Below are positions 1 through 7,519 of a DNA stretch of 64,000 nucleotides, in pieces; position 1 is the first letter of the stretch, and every line of letters starts with the position of its first letter. The stretch spans positions 1-64,000 of the forward strand of contig NZ_NWTI01000020.1 in assembly GCF_002531575.1 (NCBI RefSeq). Direction: 5' to 3'. The position numbers and the translations under genes are program-made. The notes under the pieces are model-generated. The model was not told the DNA's origin. It was given only the letters and a program-made list of their open reading frames with translations, and ran no database searches. Origin of the DNA: Bradyrhizobium sp. Y36 (GTDB lineage Bacteria; Pseudomonadota; Alphaproteobacteria; Rhizobiales; Xanthobacteraceae).

Positions 1-45
1 TGTCAGTGATGTGTCCGAACAGGTGTCAGCCATGTCTCCGGACTA
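1..45. mobile_element. Possible end of an insertion sequence (window edge)
   Basis: Two imperfect direct repeats of 17 bases begin at 1 and 24. Both have the form TGTCAG..ATGT.TCCG and lie 23 bases apart. Short tandem repeats of this type with a TGTC start occur at the ends of some transposons that carry multiple transposase binding sites, such as the IS21 group. No transposase is visible because the rest would lie outside the window, so this is only a suggestion. Confidence 0.3.
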
Positions 46-112
46 AACAGAAGGCGGGTGATCCAGTATTCCAGAGACAGTGCGAGGATACGGAGAGGCC
101 GCGGCGTACTGG

Positions 113-134
113 ATGCCCCGCCTTCGCGGGGCAT
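113..134. repeat. Short REP-like hairpin element
   Basis: A perfect inverted repeat with 9-base arms (ATGCCCCGC and GCGGGGCAT) around a CTTC loop, flanked by GG and GACA. This is a compact form of the palindromic elements seen elsewhere in the window (39598, 63304). Confidence 0.6.
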
Positions 135-187
135 GACATTGAGTGGGGCGAAGAGTGCATCTTGCCTCTCGCCTTACACTGCTGAGC

Positions 188-280
188 CGTAGGGTGGGCA
201 AAGGCGCACTTGCGCTGTGCCCACCATCTCTCTCGATTAGCCAAAATGCGTGGGCACGCTTTCGCTTTGCCTACCCTACG
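188..280. repeat. Long imperfect inverted repeat
   Basis: The left arm starts CGTAGGGTGGGCAAAG and runs to GTGCCCACC. The right arm reads GTGGGCACGC to TTTGCCTACCCTACG. The arms are imperfect reverse complements with about 20 bases between them. The element lies just beyond the degP stop codon (296, minus strand) and could act as a transcript end or stabiliser. It belongs to a different sequence family from the CCCGGG-type elements in the window. Confidence 0.6.
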
Positions 281-295
281 GGACCTATCCCGCGG

Positions 296-1792
296 CTACT
301 GCACGCTCAGCGCCACGAAGCGCAGCTCGCCGTCCGCATTGGAGACCAGCAGCAGCACGGACTTCTTGCCGTCCTTCTTGAGCTGGTCGACGCGCTTCTG
401 GATGTCGGCGCCGCTGGCGACCGCCTCCTGCGCGACCTCGACGATGACGTCGCCGGCAGAGAGGCGCTTCTCGGCGGCGTCGGAATTGGCGTCGACGCTG
501 GTGACGACCACGCCCTTGACACTCTCCTTGATCTTGTAGCGCGTGCGCAGATCCTTGTTCAGCGCGGCGAGATCGAGCCCGAGCGCCTTCTGCGTCACCG
601 GCTTTTCGGGCGCCGGCTCGTCGGTCTTCGCCGCGGTCTGCACCTTGTCGGGATCCTGGAGGCGGCCGAGCGTGACCTTCTTGGTCTCTTCCTGGCCCTT
701 GCGGATGACGACGACGTCGACCTCCTTGCCGACCGCCGTGTCGGCGACGACGCGGGACAGATCCTTGGGATCCTTGACGTCCTTGCCGTCGAACTTGACG
801 ACGACGTCGCCGGGCTCGATGCCGGCCGGCTTGGCCGGACCCTTGTCGTCGACGCCGGCAACCAGCGCGCCGCGCGGCGGCTTGATGTTGAGGCTCTCGG
901 CGATCTCGTCGGTGACGCTCTGGATCCGCACGCCCAGCCAGCCGCGGCGCAGCTCGCCGAACTGGCGGAGCTGGTCGACCACGCCCGCGACGGTCTTCGA
1001 CGGCACGGCAAAGCCGATGCCGATGGAGCCGCCCGAGGGCGAGATGATCAGCGTGTTGACGCCGATGACGTCGCCTTCGAGGTTGAACAGCGGGCCGCCG
1101 GAATTGCCGCGATTGATGGCGGCGTCGGTCTGGATGTAGCTGTCATAGGGACCCGAGGAGATGTCGCGGTTCTTGGCCGAGACGATGCCGGCGGTCACCG
1201 TGCCACCCAGGCTGAACGGGTTGCCAATCGCGACCACCCAGTCGCCGAGCCGCAGCTTGTCGCTGTCGCCGAACTTCACCGCGACCAGCGGCTTGGTCGG
1301 CTTGAACTTCAACACGGCAAGGTCGGTCTTCTTGTCGACGCCGACCAGATCGGCCTTGATCTTGGTGCCGTCGTTGAGGATGACGTTGATCTCGTCGGCA
1401 TCCGCGATGACGTGGTTGTTGGTGACGACGACACCCGCCGTGTCGATGATGAAACCGGATCCGAGCGAGTTGGTCTTGCGCGGCGGATTGGTGCCGCCAT
1501 CGCCGCCCTTGCTGCCGCCGCCGGGACCCCTGCGGTTCTTGAAGAAGTCGTCGAAGAACTCCTCGAAGGGCGAGCCGGGCGGCAGTTGCGGCATGGTGTT
1601 GCCGCCGCCCTTGGCGTCGACGGTCTGCGAGGTCGAGATGTTGACGACCGCGTCGATCACCTTCTCGGCGACGTCGGCGATGCCCTCCGGTCCGCGCGCC
1701 TGGGCCGGCGCGCAGAACGCACCGAATGCACTGACGGCGAGCGCAGCCAGCCCTAAACGCAAGCGGGTCGGGGCAATCGTGGCAGCGGTCAT
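296..1792 (-). CDS. degP: Do-family periplasmic serine endopeptidase (DegP/MucD type)
   Basis: A 498-residue HtrA-type protease that degrades or refolds damaged envelope proteins. An N-terminal signal peptide ends near the AQA at 30-32. The trypsin-like domain follows, with catalytic His127 (NNHVIA), Asp157 (KTDLAV) and Ser231 (GNSGGP). Two PDZ domains come after it, the first containing RRGWLGVRIQ. A glycine-rich linker of about 30 residues lies at 86-105. The ATG at 1792 is preferred over the in-frame start 60 bases upstream because it places GGAG 6 bases before it and begins the signal peptide. The gene is the last of a minus-strand run after hflK, hflC and a DUF2065 gene, a common arrangement in this order. 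Family assignment is firm; DegP versus DegQ/MucD naming is not. Confidence 0.93.
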   Translation of the reverse strand: MTAATIAPTRLRLGLAALAVSAFGAFCAPAQARGPEGIADVAEKVIDAVVNISTSQTVDAKGGGNTMPQLPPGSPFEEFFDDFFKNRRGPGGGSKGGDGGTNPPRKTNSLGSGFIIDTAGVVVTNNHVIADADEINVILNDGTKIKADLVGVDKKTDLAVLKFKPTKPLVAVKFGDSDKLRLGDWVVAIGNPFSLGGTVTAGIVSAKNRDISSGPYDSYIQTDAAINRGNSGGPLFNLEGDVIGVNTLIISPSGGSIGIGFAVPSKTVAGVVDQLRQFGELRRGWLGVRIQSVTDEIAESLNIKPPRGALVAGVDDKGPAKPAGIEPGDVVVKFDGKDVKDPKDLSRVVADTAVGKEVDVVVIRKGQEETKKVTLGRLQDPDKVQTAAKTDEPAPEKPVTQKALGLDLAALNKDLRTRYKIKESVKGVVVTSVDANSDAAEKRLSAGDVIVEVAQEAVASGADIQKRVDQLKKDGKKSVLLLVSNADGELRFVALSVQ

Positions 1793-1934
1793 TGGTATCT
1801 CCAGAGAAAGGATTCGGCATCCAGACTGCGCTCGAACGGGGGGACGGCGCAAGCACGGAGCTTAACGGGCCTCAAGGCCCCGATAATACGGCAAAAACCG
1901 GCCTTTCGCCTTCACTTTGGCGTTGGCGCAAGAT

Positions 1935-2141
1935 CTAAACCGGGCGCCGCATAACCCAGATCAGGATCAGGCCGGCGACGGCCGAGCCGATCCCGACCAC
2001 CCGCAGGACGTTGTCCGGCGTGGCGATTGCGCTCTTCATGGCCTTGCGCATCCAGTTCGGACTGGCTGCGAACATCAAGCCTTCCAGCACGAACAGAATG
2101 CCCAGGCCGATGAGGAAGTCGGCGAACGCAATGGACCTCAT
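1935..2141 (-). CDS. DUF2065 family small membrane protein
   Basis: A 68-residue protein with two hydrophobic segments at about 9-27 and 46-64, joined by a basic stretch (NWMRKAMKS), and ending in RRPV. Size, topology and position between hflC and degP match the DUF2065 (YjeT-like) family. It lies 73 bases after hflC on the same strand and is probably cotranscribed with it. Its function is unknown; the context suggests a part in membrane protein quality control. Confidence 0.8.
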   Translation of the reverse strand: MRSIAFADFLIGLGILFVLEGLMFAASPNWMRKAMKSAIATPDNVLRVVGIGSAVAGLILIWVMRRPV

Positions 2142-2214
2142 CGGATGGGAACCTCCCGTTTATGGTGTTCTTGTCTGGACGAAGGGCGGCGAGATTCGCC
2201 GCCCTCTGTCTAGC

Positions 2215-3108
2215 TTACGGTTTCGCCGGCGTCGCCGCCGTCTTGCCGGACGGGTTACTAAAGTACCGGAAGAAATCCGAGTCCGGCCGCAGCAGGAAGC
2301 GGGTGTCGTTCGACTTCAGCCCGTTCTCGTAGGCCGTCATCGACCGGTAGAAGGCGAAGAAGTCGGCATCCTTGCCGTAGGCCTCGGCGAACAGGCGGTT
2401 GCGTTCGGCGTCGCCGACGCCGCGCGTCTGCTCGGCCTGCGACCTCGCTTCAGCCTCGATCACGGTCGCCTCGCGATCGGCCTTGGAACGGATCTCCTGC
2501 GCCTTCTGGCCGCCCTGTGCCCGGAACTCGGCCGCTTCGCGCTCGCGCTCCGTCTTCATCCGTTGATAGACCGCCTGGCTGTTCTGCTCCGGCAGGTCGG
2601 CGCGGCGAATCCGGACGTCGACGACCTGGATGCCGTAACCGTCGGCCTCACGATCGAGCTGGTCGCGGATGCGCTGCATCAGCTTCTCGCGATCGTCGCG
2701 CACCACGTTGATGAAGGTGACCTCGCCGAGCACGCGGCGCAGTGCAGCGTTCAGGAGCGTGGTGAGCTGGATGTTGGCGGCCTGGATCGAGCCGACGCTC
2801 TGATAGAAGCGCAGCGCGTCCTTGATGCGGTAGCGTGCGAAGGCATCGACCACGAGCCGCTTCTGGTCCGACGCGATCGCTTCCTGCGACGGATTCTCCA
2901 GATCGAGGATCCGCTTGTCGATGTTGATCACCGAGTTCCACGGCGCCTTGAAGTGCAGGCCGGGCGCCGTGACGACGTCGACGGGCCGGCCGAACTGCAG
3001 CACGATGGTCTGCTCGGTCTGCGCAACCGTGAACAGCGACATGTAGCCGACGATCACGACGAGCAGGAGCCCGAGCAGCGTGACGATACCTGTGACCGGA
3101 GACCTCAT
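2215..3108 (-). CDS. hflC: Protease modulator HflC
   Basis: A 297-residue SPFH/prohibitin-domain protein. With HflK it forms a large membrane complex that surrounds the FtsH protease and limits its access to membrane substrates. One N-terminal transmembrane segment (about 6-28) is followed by the SPFH domain with the typical TIVLQFGRPV start, then a long charged helical region rich in Arg, Glu and Ala (about 185-255). The ATG overlaps the hflK stop by 4 bases, indicating translational coupling. Length is normal for the family. Confidence 0.95.
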   Translation of the reverse strand: MRSPVTGIVTLLGLLLVVIVGYMSLFTVAQTEQTIVLQFGRPVDVVTAPGLHFKAPWNSVINIDKRILDLENPSQEAIASDQKRLVVDAFARYRIKDALRFYQSVGSIQAANIQLTTLLNAALRRVLGEVTFINVVRDDREKLMQRIRDQLDREADGYGIQVVDVRIRRADLPEQNSQAVYQRMKTEREREAAEFRAQGGQKAQEIRSKADREATVIEAEARSQAEQTRGVGDAERNRLFAEAYGKDADFFAFYRSMTAYENGLKSNDTRFLLRPDSDFFRYFSNPSGKTAATPAKP

Positions 3109-4241
3109 CGGTTGCCTCCGCTCGACTGCGGACCGGTGGTAGGCGGCCGCTTGGTCGTCAGTTCGCCGAGCGGCAGGTAAGGCACGATGCCCTGGCCCGA
3201 GGGCCCGCCGTCATAGACGAGCTTGTCCGCGCCGCCGAGCACGCGCTCCATCGTCTCCAGATAGATCCGTTCACGCGTCACGTCGGGCGCCTTCTTGTAT
3301 TCCTCGTAAACCTTCAGGAAGCGCGAGCTCTGGCCCTTGGCCTCGGCAACCGCCTGCTCCTTGTAGCCTTCGGCGGCCTGCATGATCTGCGCCGCACGTC
3401 CGCGCGCCTGCGGCACCACCTGGTTGGCGTAGGTCTGTGCCTCGTTCTGCAGCTGCTCGAGATTGGCGCGCGCCGCCTGCACGTCGCGGAAGGCGTCGAT
3501 CACCTGCGCCGGCGGATCGACCTTCTGCATCTGCACCTGGCTGATCTGAATGCCGGCGCCGTAGCTGTCCAGAGTCTTCTGGATCAGTTCCTGCACGCCC
3601 TGTTCGGTGACGTTGCGCGCACCGGTGAGGATCGGCTGGATCTGCGAGCGGCCGATCACCTCGCGCATCGAGCTCTCGGCGACCGCCTTCACGGTGCCTT
3701 CGGGATTCTGGATGTTGAAGAGGAAGTCGCCGACGCCATCAGGCTTGATACGCCAGAGCACCGTGAAATCGACGTCGACGATGTTCTCGTCGCCGGTCAG
3801 CATCAGGCTCTCTTCCGGCACGTCACGAATGGAGCGACCACGCCGCGCCGGATCGTCGATCAGCGTCATGCCGATGGAGATGGTGTTGACGCGCAGCGCC
3901 TTCGGCAACAGCACGGTCTCGATCGGATAGGGCAGATGATAGTTCAGGCCCGGCTGCACCGTGCGGACATGCTTGCCGAAGCGCAGCACCACGCCGAGCT
4001 CTTCGGACTGAACGCGGAAGAAGCCCGACAGCAGCCAGAACGCGACGATCAGCAGCACGATGAGCGTGATGCCGATGCCGGAGAAATAGCCGCCCGGCAT
4101 GATCTGCTGGAGGCGATCCTGGCCGCGTCGCAGAAGGTCTTCCAGATCCGGCGGCCTCGGCCCGACCGGTTGCGGGCCTGAGCCCCATGGTCCCTTTGGA
4201 CCCGAGCCCCATGGGCCACCGCCCTGATTCTTCCACGGCAT
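3105..4241 (-). CDS. hflK: FtsH protease activity modulator HflK
   Basis: A 378-residue partner of HflC. The N-terminus is a Gly/Pro/Trp-rich tail with a tandem GPWGSGP motif, followed by one transmembrane segment (about 56-75). The SPFH domain contains ELGVVLRFGKHVRTVQPGLNYHLP, which is split across about 83-106, and a helical C-terminal half rich in Ala and Gln follows. The complex faces the periplasm around FtsH. The gene overlaps hflC by 4 bases. About 150 bases separate it from folA upstream, enough for its own promoter. Confidence 0.95.
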   Translation of the reverse strand: MPWKNQGGGPWGSGPKGPWGSGPQPVGPRPPDLEDLLRRGQDRLQQIMPGGYFSGIGITLIVLLIVAFWLLSGFFRVQSEELGVVLRFGKHVRTVQPGLNYHLPYPIETVLLPKALRVNTISIGMTLIDDPARRGRSIRDVPEESLMLTGDENIVDVDFTVLWRIKPDGVGDFLFNIQNPEGTVKAVAESSMREVIGRSQIQPILTGARNVTEQGVQELIQKTLDSYGAGIQISQVQMQKVDPPAQVIDAFRDVQAARANLEQLQNEAQTYANQVVPQARGRAAQIMQAAEGYKEQAVAEAKGQSSRFLKVYEEYKKAPDVTRERIYLETMERVLGGADKLVYDGGPSGQGIVPYLPLGELTTKRPPTTGPQSSGGNR

Positions 4242-4394
4242 TCGACGCTCTCCTCGGCAGGGTGGAATTGCCCCCGCCCGCTTTGTCCGGTCCGGCTTTA
4301 TAGGGGACAGGCAGGTCCCTTACAACGCAGCCTTCGTCGTCTTCCGAGCTATGCTCGGGCACGAAAAAGTCAATGTAAACATTGGCGAAAGCGG

Positions 4395-4907
4395 TTAATG
4401 GTCGCGCCGCCGACGATATGTCACATAGGAGTAGTCGGCGCTGTCGTCGGGGCCGGCAGGATGGCGGATGCGTTCAACCTCGTCCCACTCCGCCCTGTCG
4501 ATGTCGAAATGCGTATCGCCTTCGGGCCGCGCATGCACTTCGGTGATCTCGAGGCGATCGGCGCGGTCGAGCCATTGCCGGAAGATCTCGGCGCCGCCGA
4601 TCACCGCGATCTCAGTGACCGAACGCCGCAGGGCATCGCCGCGCGCAACCGCCTCCGCATCCGCAGCCGACGTCGTGACGATGGCCCCGTTGGCGCGATA
4701 GGCCGCATCGCGCGTGATGACGATATTGGTGCGGGACGGCAGCGGACGGCGCGGCAGGGATTCGAAGGTCTTGCGGCCCATGATCACGGGTTTGCCGATG
4801 GTCAGCGCCTTGAAGCGCGCCATGTCGGATTTCAATCGCCACGGCATCGCATTGCCCGCGCCGATGACGCCGTTCTCCGCAATCGCGACGACGAAGACGA
4901 TCTCCAT
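4395..4907 (-). CDS. folA: Dihydrofolate reductase
   Basis: A 170-residue enzyme that reduces dihydrofolate to tetrahydrofolate with NADPH. The sequence begins MEIVFVVAIAENGVIGAGNAM, covering the N-terminal strand and substrate loop, then has PWRLKSDMARFK, GRKTFESLP for cofactor binding, and VIGGAEIF. The start at 4907 is chosen because it begins this conserved strand. The reading frame is open further upstream, but that part lies over the acetyltransferase gene. Start and upstream stop share one base (TGATG). Functionally it pairs with thyA two genes upstream, which consumes methylene-tetrahydrofolate and makes dihydrofolate. Confidence 0.95.
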   Translation of the reverse strand: MEIVFVVAIAENGVIGAGNAMPWRLKSDMARFKALTIGKPVIMGRKTFESLPRRPLPSRTNIVITRDAAYRANGAIVTTSAADAEAVARGDALRRSVTEIAVIGGAEIFRQWLDRADRLEITEVHARPEGDTHFDIDRAEWDEVERIRHPAGPDDSADYSYVTYRRRRDH

Positions 4908-5392
4908 CAGGCGGAACTCCCGGCAAGCTCGGTCAGCGCCGGCCCGGTGACGCGGCACAGCGTCCAGTCGTCCATCATGACGGCGCCGAGCGATTTGTAG
5001 AAGGCGATCGACGGCGCGTTCCAGTCGAGCACCGCCCATTGCAGGCGCGCCCAGCCGTTGTCGACGCATTCCTTCGCCAGATAGACCAGCAGCGCCTTGC
5101 CGAGGCCCCTGCCCCGATGCGAGGGCCGCACATAGAGGTCCTCCAGATAGATGCCGTGGCGGCCGCTGAAGGTGGAGAAATTCACGAACCAGACGGCGAA
5201 GCCGACGGCCTCCCCGTTCCATTCGGCGATCGCGCAATAGAGCCGCGGCCTCTCGCCGAACAGCGCGTCCGCAATGTCAACCTCGGTCGCCTCCACCTCG
5301 TGCGAGAGCTTTTCGTAGTCGGCGAGCTCGCGGATGAAGGACAGAACGAGCCCGGCTTCCCCGGGCTGCGCACGGCGGATGTTGAGCGACAT
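4907..5392 (-). CDS. GNAT family N-acetyltransferase
   Basis: A 161-residue acetyl-CoA-dependent acetyltransferase. It has LYVRPSHRGRGLGKALL, the motif A pyrophosphate-binding loop, at about 83-99. WAVLDWNAPSIAFYKSLGA follows at about 115-133 as motif B. The protein resembles the diamine/spermidine acetyltransferase-like subgroup, but the substrate cannot be read from sequence. The ATG at 5392 starts the first strand (MSLNIRRAQPGE). Its stop codon overlaps the folA start by one base, so the two are translationally coupled. Confidence 0.88.
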   Translation of the reverse strand: MSLNIRRAQPGEAGLVLSFIRELADYEKLSHEVEATEVDIADALFGERPRLYCAIAEWNGEAVGFAVWFVNFSTFSGRHGIYLEDLYVRPSHRGRGLGKALLVYLAKECVDNGWARLQWAVLDWNAPSIAFYKSLGAVMMDDWTLCRVTGPALTELAGSSA

Positions 5393-5456
5393 CGGTCTAA
5401 TCTTTTTTGCGCATGATCTGATCGGAAAACCGCTGCACACCTTTCCGGATCATGCG

Positions 5457-6251
5457 TCAGACCGCGACTTCCGCCTTGATGTGCGGATGCGGATCGTAGC
5501 CGACGAGCTCGAAATCCTCAAAGCGGAAGGAGAAGATGTCCTTCACCTCGGGATTGATCCGCATCACCGGCAGCGCACGCGGCGCGCGCGTGAGCTGAAG
5601 CCGGGCCTGCTCCAGATGGTTGGAATAGAGATGGGCATCGCCGAACGAATGCACGAAGTCGCCGGGCTTCAGGCCCGTGACCTGCGCCACCATCATGGTG
5701 AGCAGCGCGTAGGAGGCGATGTTGAAGGGCACGCCGAGGAAGACGTCGGCCGAGCGCTGATAGAGCTGGCAGGACAGCTTGCCGCCCGCGACATAGAACT
5801 GGAACAGCAGGTGGCAGGGCGGCAGCGCCATCTTGTCGACGTCCGCCGGATTCCAGGCGGTGACGATCAACCGGCGCGAATCCGGCGTGCGCTTGATCAT
5901 GTCGATGACCTTGGCGATCTGATCGATGCTGCCGCCGTCGGGCGTCGGCCAGGAGCGCCATTGATGGCCGTAGACCGGGCCGAGGTCACCATTGGCGTCC
6001 GCCCACTCGTCCCAGATGGTGACGCCGTTGTCGCGCAGATATTTGATGTTGGTGTCGCCCTTCAGGAACCACAACAGCTCATGCACGATCGCCTTCAGCG
6101 GCAGCCGCTTGGTGGTCAGCATCGGGAAGCCCGCCGACAGATTGAAGCGCATCTGATGGCCGAACACCGAGAATGTGCCGGTGCCGGTGCGGTCGGTCTT
6201 CTCGGCGCCGTCTGAAAGAATCCGCTCGAGCAGGTCCTGATACTGGTGCAT
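5457..6251 (-). CDS. thyA: Thymidylate synthase
   Basis: A 264-residue enzyme, the same length as the Escherichia coli protein, that methylates dUMP to dTMP using methylene-tetrahydrofolate. It shows DRTGTGTFSVFGHQMRF near the N-terminus. The active-site cysteine is in PPCHLLFQFYV, followed by the RSADVFLGVPFNIASYALL phosphate- and folate-binding region. The start ATG at 6251 (MHQYQDLL) matches the family; the frame is open another 78 bases upstream without conserved sequence. It is the first gene of the thyA-GNAT-folA run. Confidence 0.97.
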   Translation of the reverse strand: MHQYQDLLERILSDGAEKTDRTGTGTFSVFGHQMRFNLSAGFPMLTTKRLPLKAIVHELLWFLKGDTNIKYLRDNGVTIWDEWADANGDLGPVYGHQWRSWPTPDGGSIDQIAKVIDMIKRTPDSRRLIVTAWNPADVDKMALPPCHLLFQFYVAGGKLSCQLYQRSADVFLGVPFNIASYALLTMMVAQVTGLKPGDFVHSFGDAHLYSNHLEQARLQLTRAPRALPVMRINPEVKDIFSFRFEDFELVGYDPHPHIKAEVAV

Positions 6252-6420
6252 GTGCGACTGAGCCTTTGGGGAGGCTGCGAACTTAGCGGCCACCCCCGCG
6301 CTGCAACAGCGGCGATTCGCTGTCCGCACCGATTATACCCGGAAAAGTGAGTGCTCCGCGCACAAACGGCAAGGGGCGGAACTCGCGTCCCGCCCCCGCC
6401 TATCGGCTTGAAAGTGCAGC

Positions 6421-7401
6421 TTAAGTCGCCGGCTTCAGCACCGGGGTCCACTTCGCGATCTCGTTCTTGACGAGGGCGGCCAGCGCCTCCGGCGTCCGCT
6501 CCGCAGGGGTGGGGATGACGCTGCCGAGCTCGAGCAGGCGCTTCTTCACCGTCTCGTCGTCGAGCGCCTTGCTGGCGGCGGCGTTCAGGCTGGCAATGAT
6601 CGCAGGCGAAGTTCCCTTCGGCGCGAACATCGCATTCCAGGCCTGGGCCTGGAATTTCGGCAGGCCGGCTTCCGCCGTGGTCGGCACGCTGGGCAGCGAC
6701 GGATTGCGCTCCGGCGTTGCAATCGCATAGGCCTTGATGGTGCCGGCATTGATCTGCGGCACGGCGTTGACGATCTGGTCGCACATGTAGTCGACCTGCC
6801 CGGCCACCAGCGCGTTCATCGCAGGGCCCGTGCCGTTGAACGGCACGCCGACCGGCTTGATGTCGAGGATCGAGTGCAGCAATTCGCACGAGACGTGGGA
6901 GACCGAGCCGACGCCGGCATGCGCCGCGTTCACCTTCTCGGCATTGGCCTTCACGTAAGTCACGAACTCCTTCAGGTCCTTCGGCGGAAAGTCCTTGCGC
7001 GCGAGGATCAGGATCGGCGTGCCCGCGAGCAGCGCGATCGGCTCGAAATCCTTCTCGGGGTGATAGGCAAGCTTCGGATAGAGCGGCACGGACGCGGCAT
7101 GGGTGCCCATATGCCCGGTGATCAGCGTGTAACCGTCATTGGCCGCCCGTGCGGCGCGCGTGGTCGCGGTGGTGCCGCCGGCGCCGACCACGTTCTCGAT
7201 GATGATGCTCTGACCGAGCGTCTGCGCCATGTGCCCGGTGACGATGCGCGCGACCACGTCGGTCGGACCGCCGGCCGCGAACGGCACGATCATGGTGATG
7301 CCGCGCGTCGGATAGGTCTGCGCCTCGGCCGGCGCAACGAGGGTGCCCAGCGATGCGAGCGCTGCCGCACATGCGCCCGTGAGCGCGCGAATGAAGGTCA
7401 T
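6421..7401 (-). CDS. tctC: Tripartite tricarboxylate transporter substrate-binding protein (Bug/TctC family)
   Basis: A 326-residue periplasmic solute-binding protein. A signal peptide ends near PAEAQ at about 23-27. The family signature ITMIVPFAAGGPTDVVAR follows at about 34-51, and the mature part has the two-lobe periplasmic fold. It would deliver a carboxylate, not identifiable here, to the TctAB membrane pair encoded upstream on the same strand. The start is supported by AAGGGGAT 5-6 bases upstream. A perfect T-tailed hairpin lies 23 bases before the start codon, which is unusual and suggests separate control from tctBA. Confidence 0.92.
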   Translation of the reverse strand: MTFIRALTGACAAALASLGTLVAPAEAQTYPTRGITMIVPFAAGGPTDVVARIVTGHMAQTLGQSIIIENVVGAGGTTATTRAARAANDGYTLITGHMGTHAASVPLYPKLAYHPEKDFEPIALLAGTPILILARKDFPPKDLKEFVTYVKANAEKVNAAHAGVGSVSHVSCELLHSILDIKPVGVPFNGTGPAMNALVAGQVDYMCDQIVNAVPQINAGTIKAYAIATPERNPSLPSVPTTAEAGLPKFQAQAWNAMFAPKGTSPAIIASLNAAASKALDDETVKKRLLELGSVIPTPAERTPEALAALVKNEIAKWTPVLKPAT

Positions 7402-7423
7402 GTCGATCCCCTTGGACAAAAAC

Positions 7424-7449
7424 AAATGCCGGCCCAAAGGCCGGCATTT
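7424..7449 (-). terminator. Perfect hairpin with U-tract between tctA and tctC
   Basis: Inverted repeat with 11-base perfect arms (AAATGCCGGCC and GGCCGGCATTT) and a 4-base loop. On the minus strand it is followed by TGTTTTTG, and on the plus strand by TCATTTC. It sits after tctA and only 23 bases before the tctC start, so it may be an intrinsic terminator, an attenuator, or a 5' end stabiliser of a processed tctC transcript. Confidence 0.75.
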
Positions 7450-7519
7450 TCATTTCACGAAGCCGTAACACGAGTCGATCCGACTTCCGGATGCGGCGCG
7501 CCGACGCAGGGCGCGGCGC

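Noticed and set aside
143..1756. Long open frame on the plus strand opposite degP
   Set aside because: It mirrors the codons of a well-supported protease gene in GC-rich DNA, is full of Asp/Leu/Arg runs, and has no family motif.
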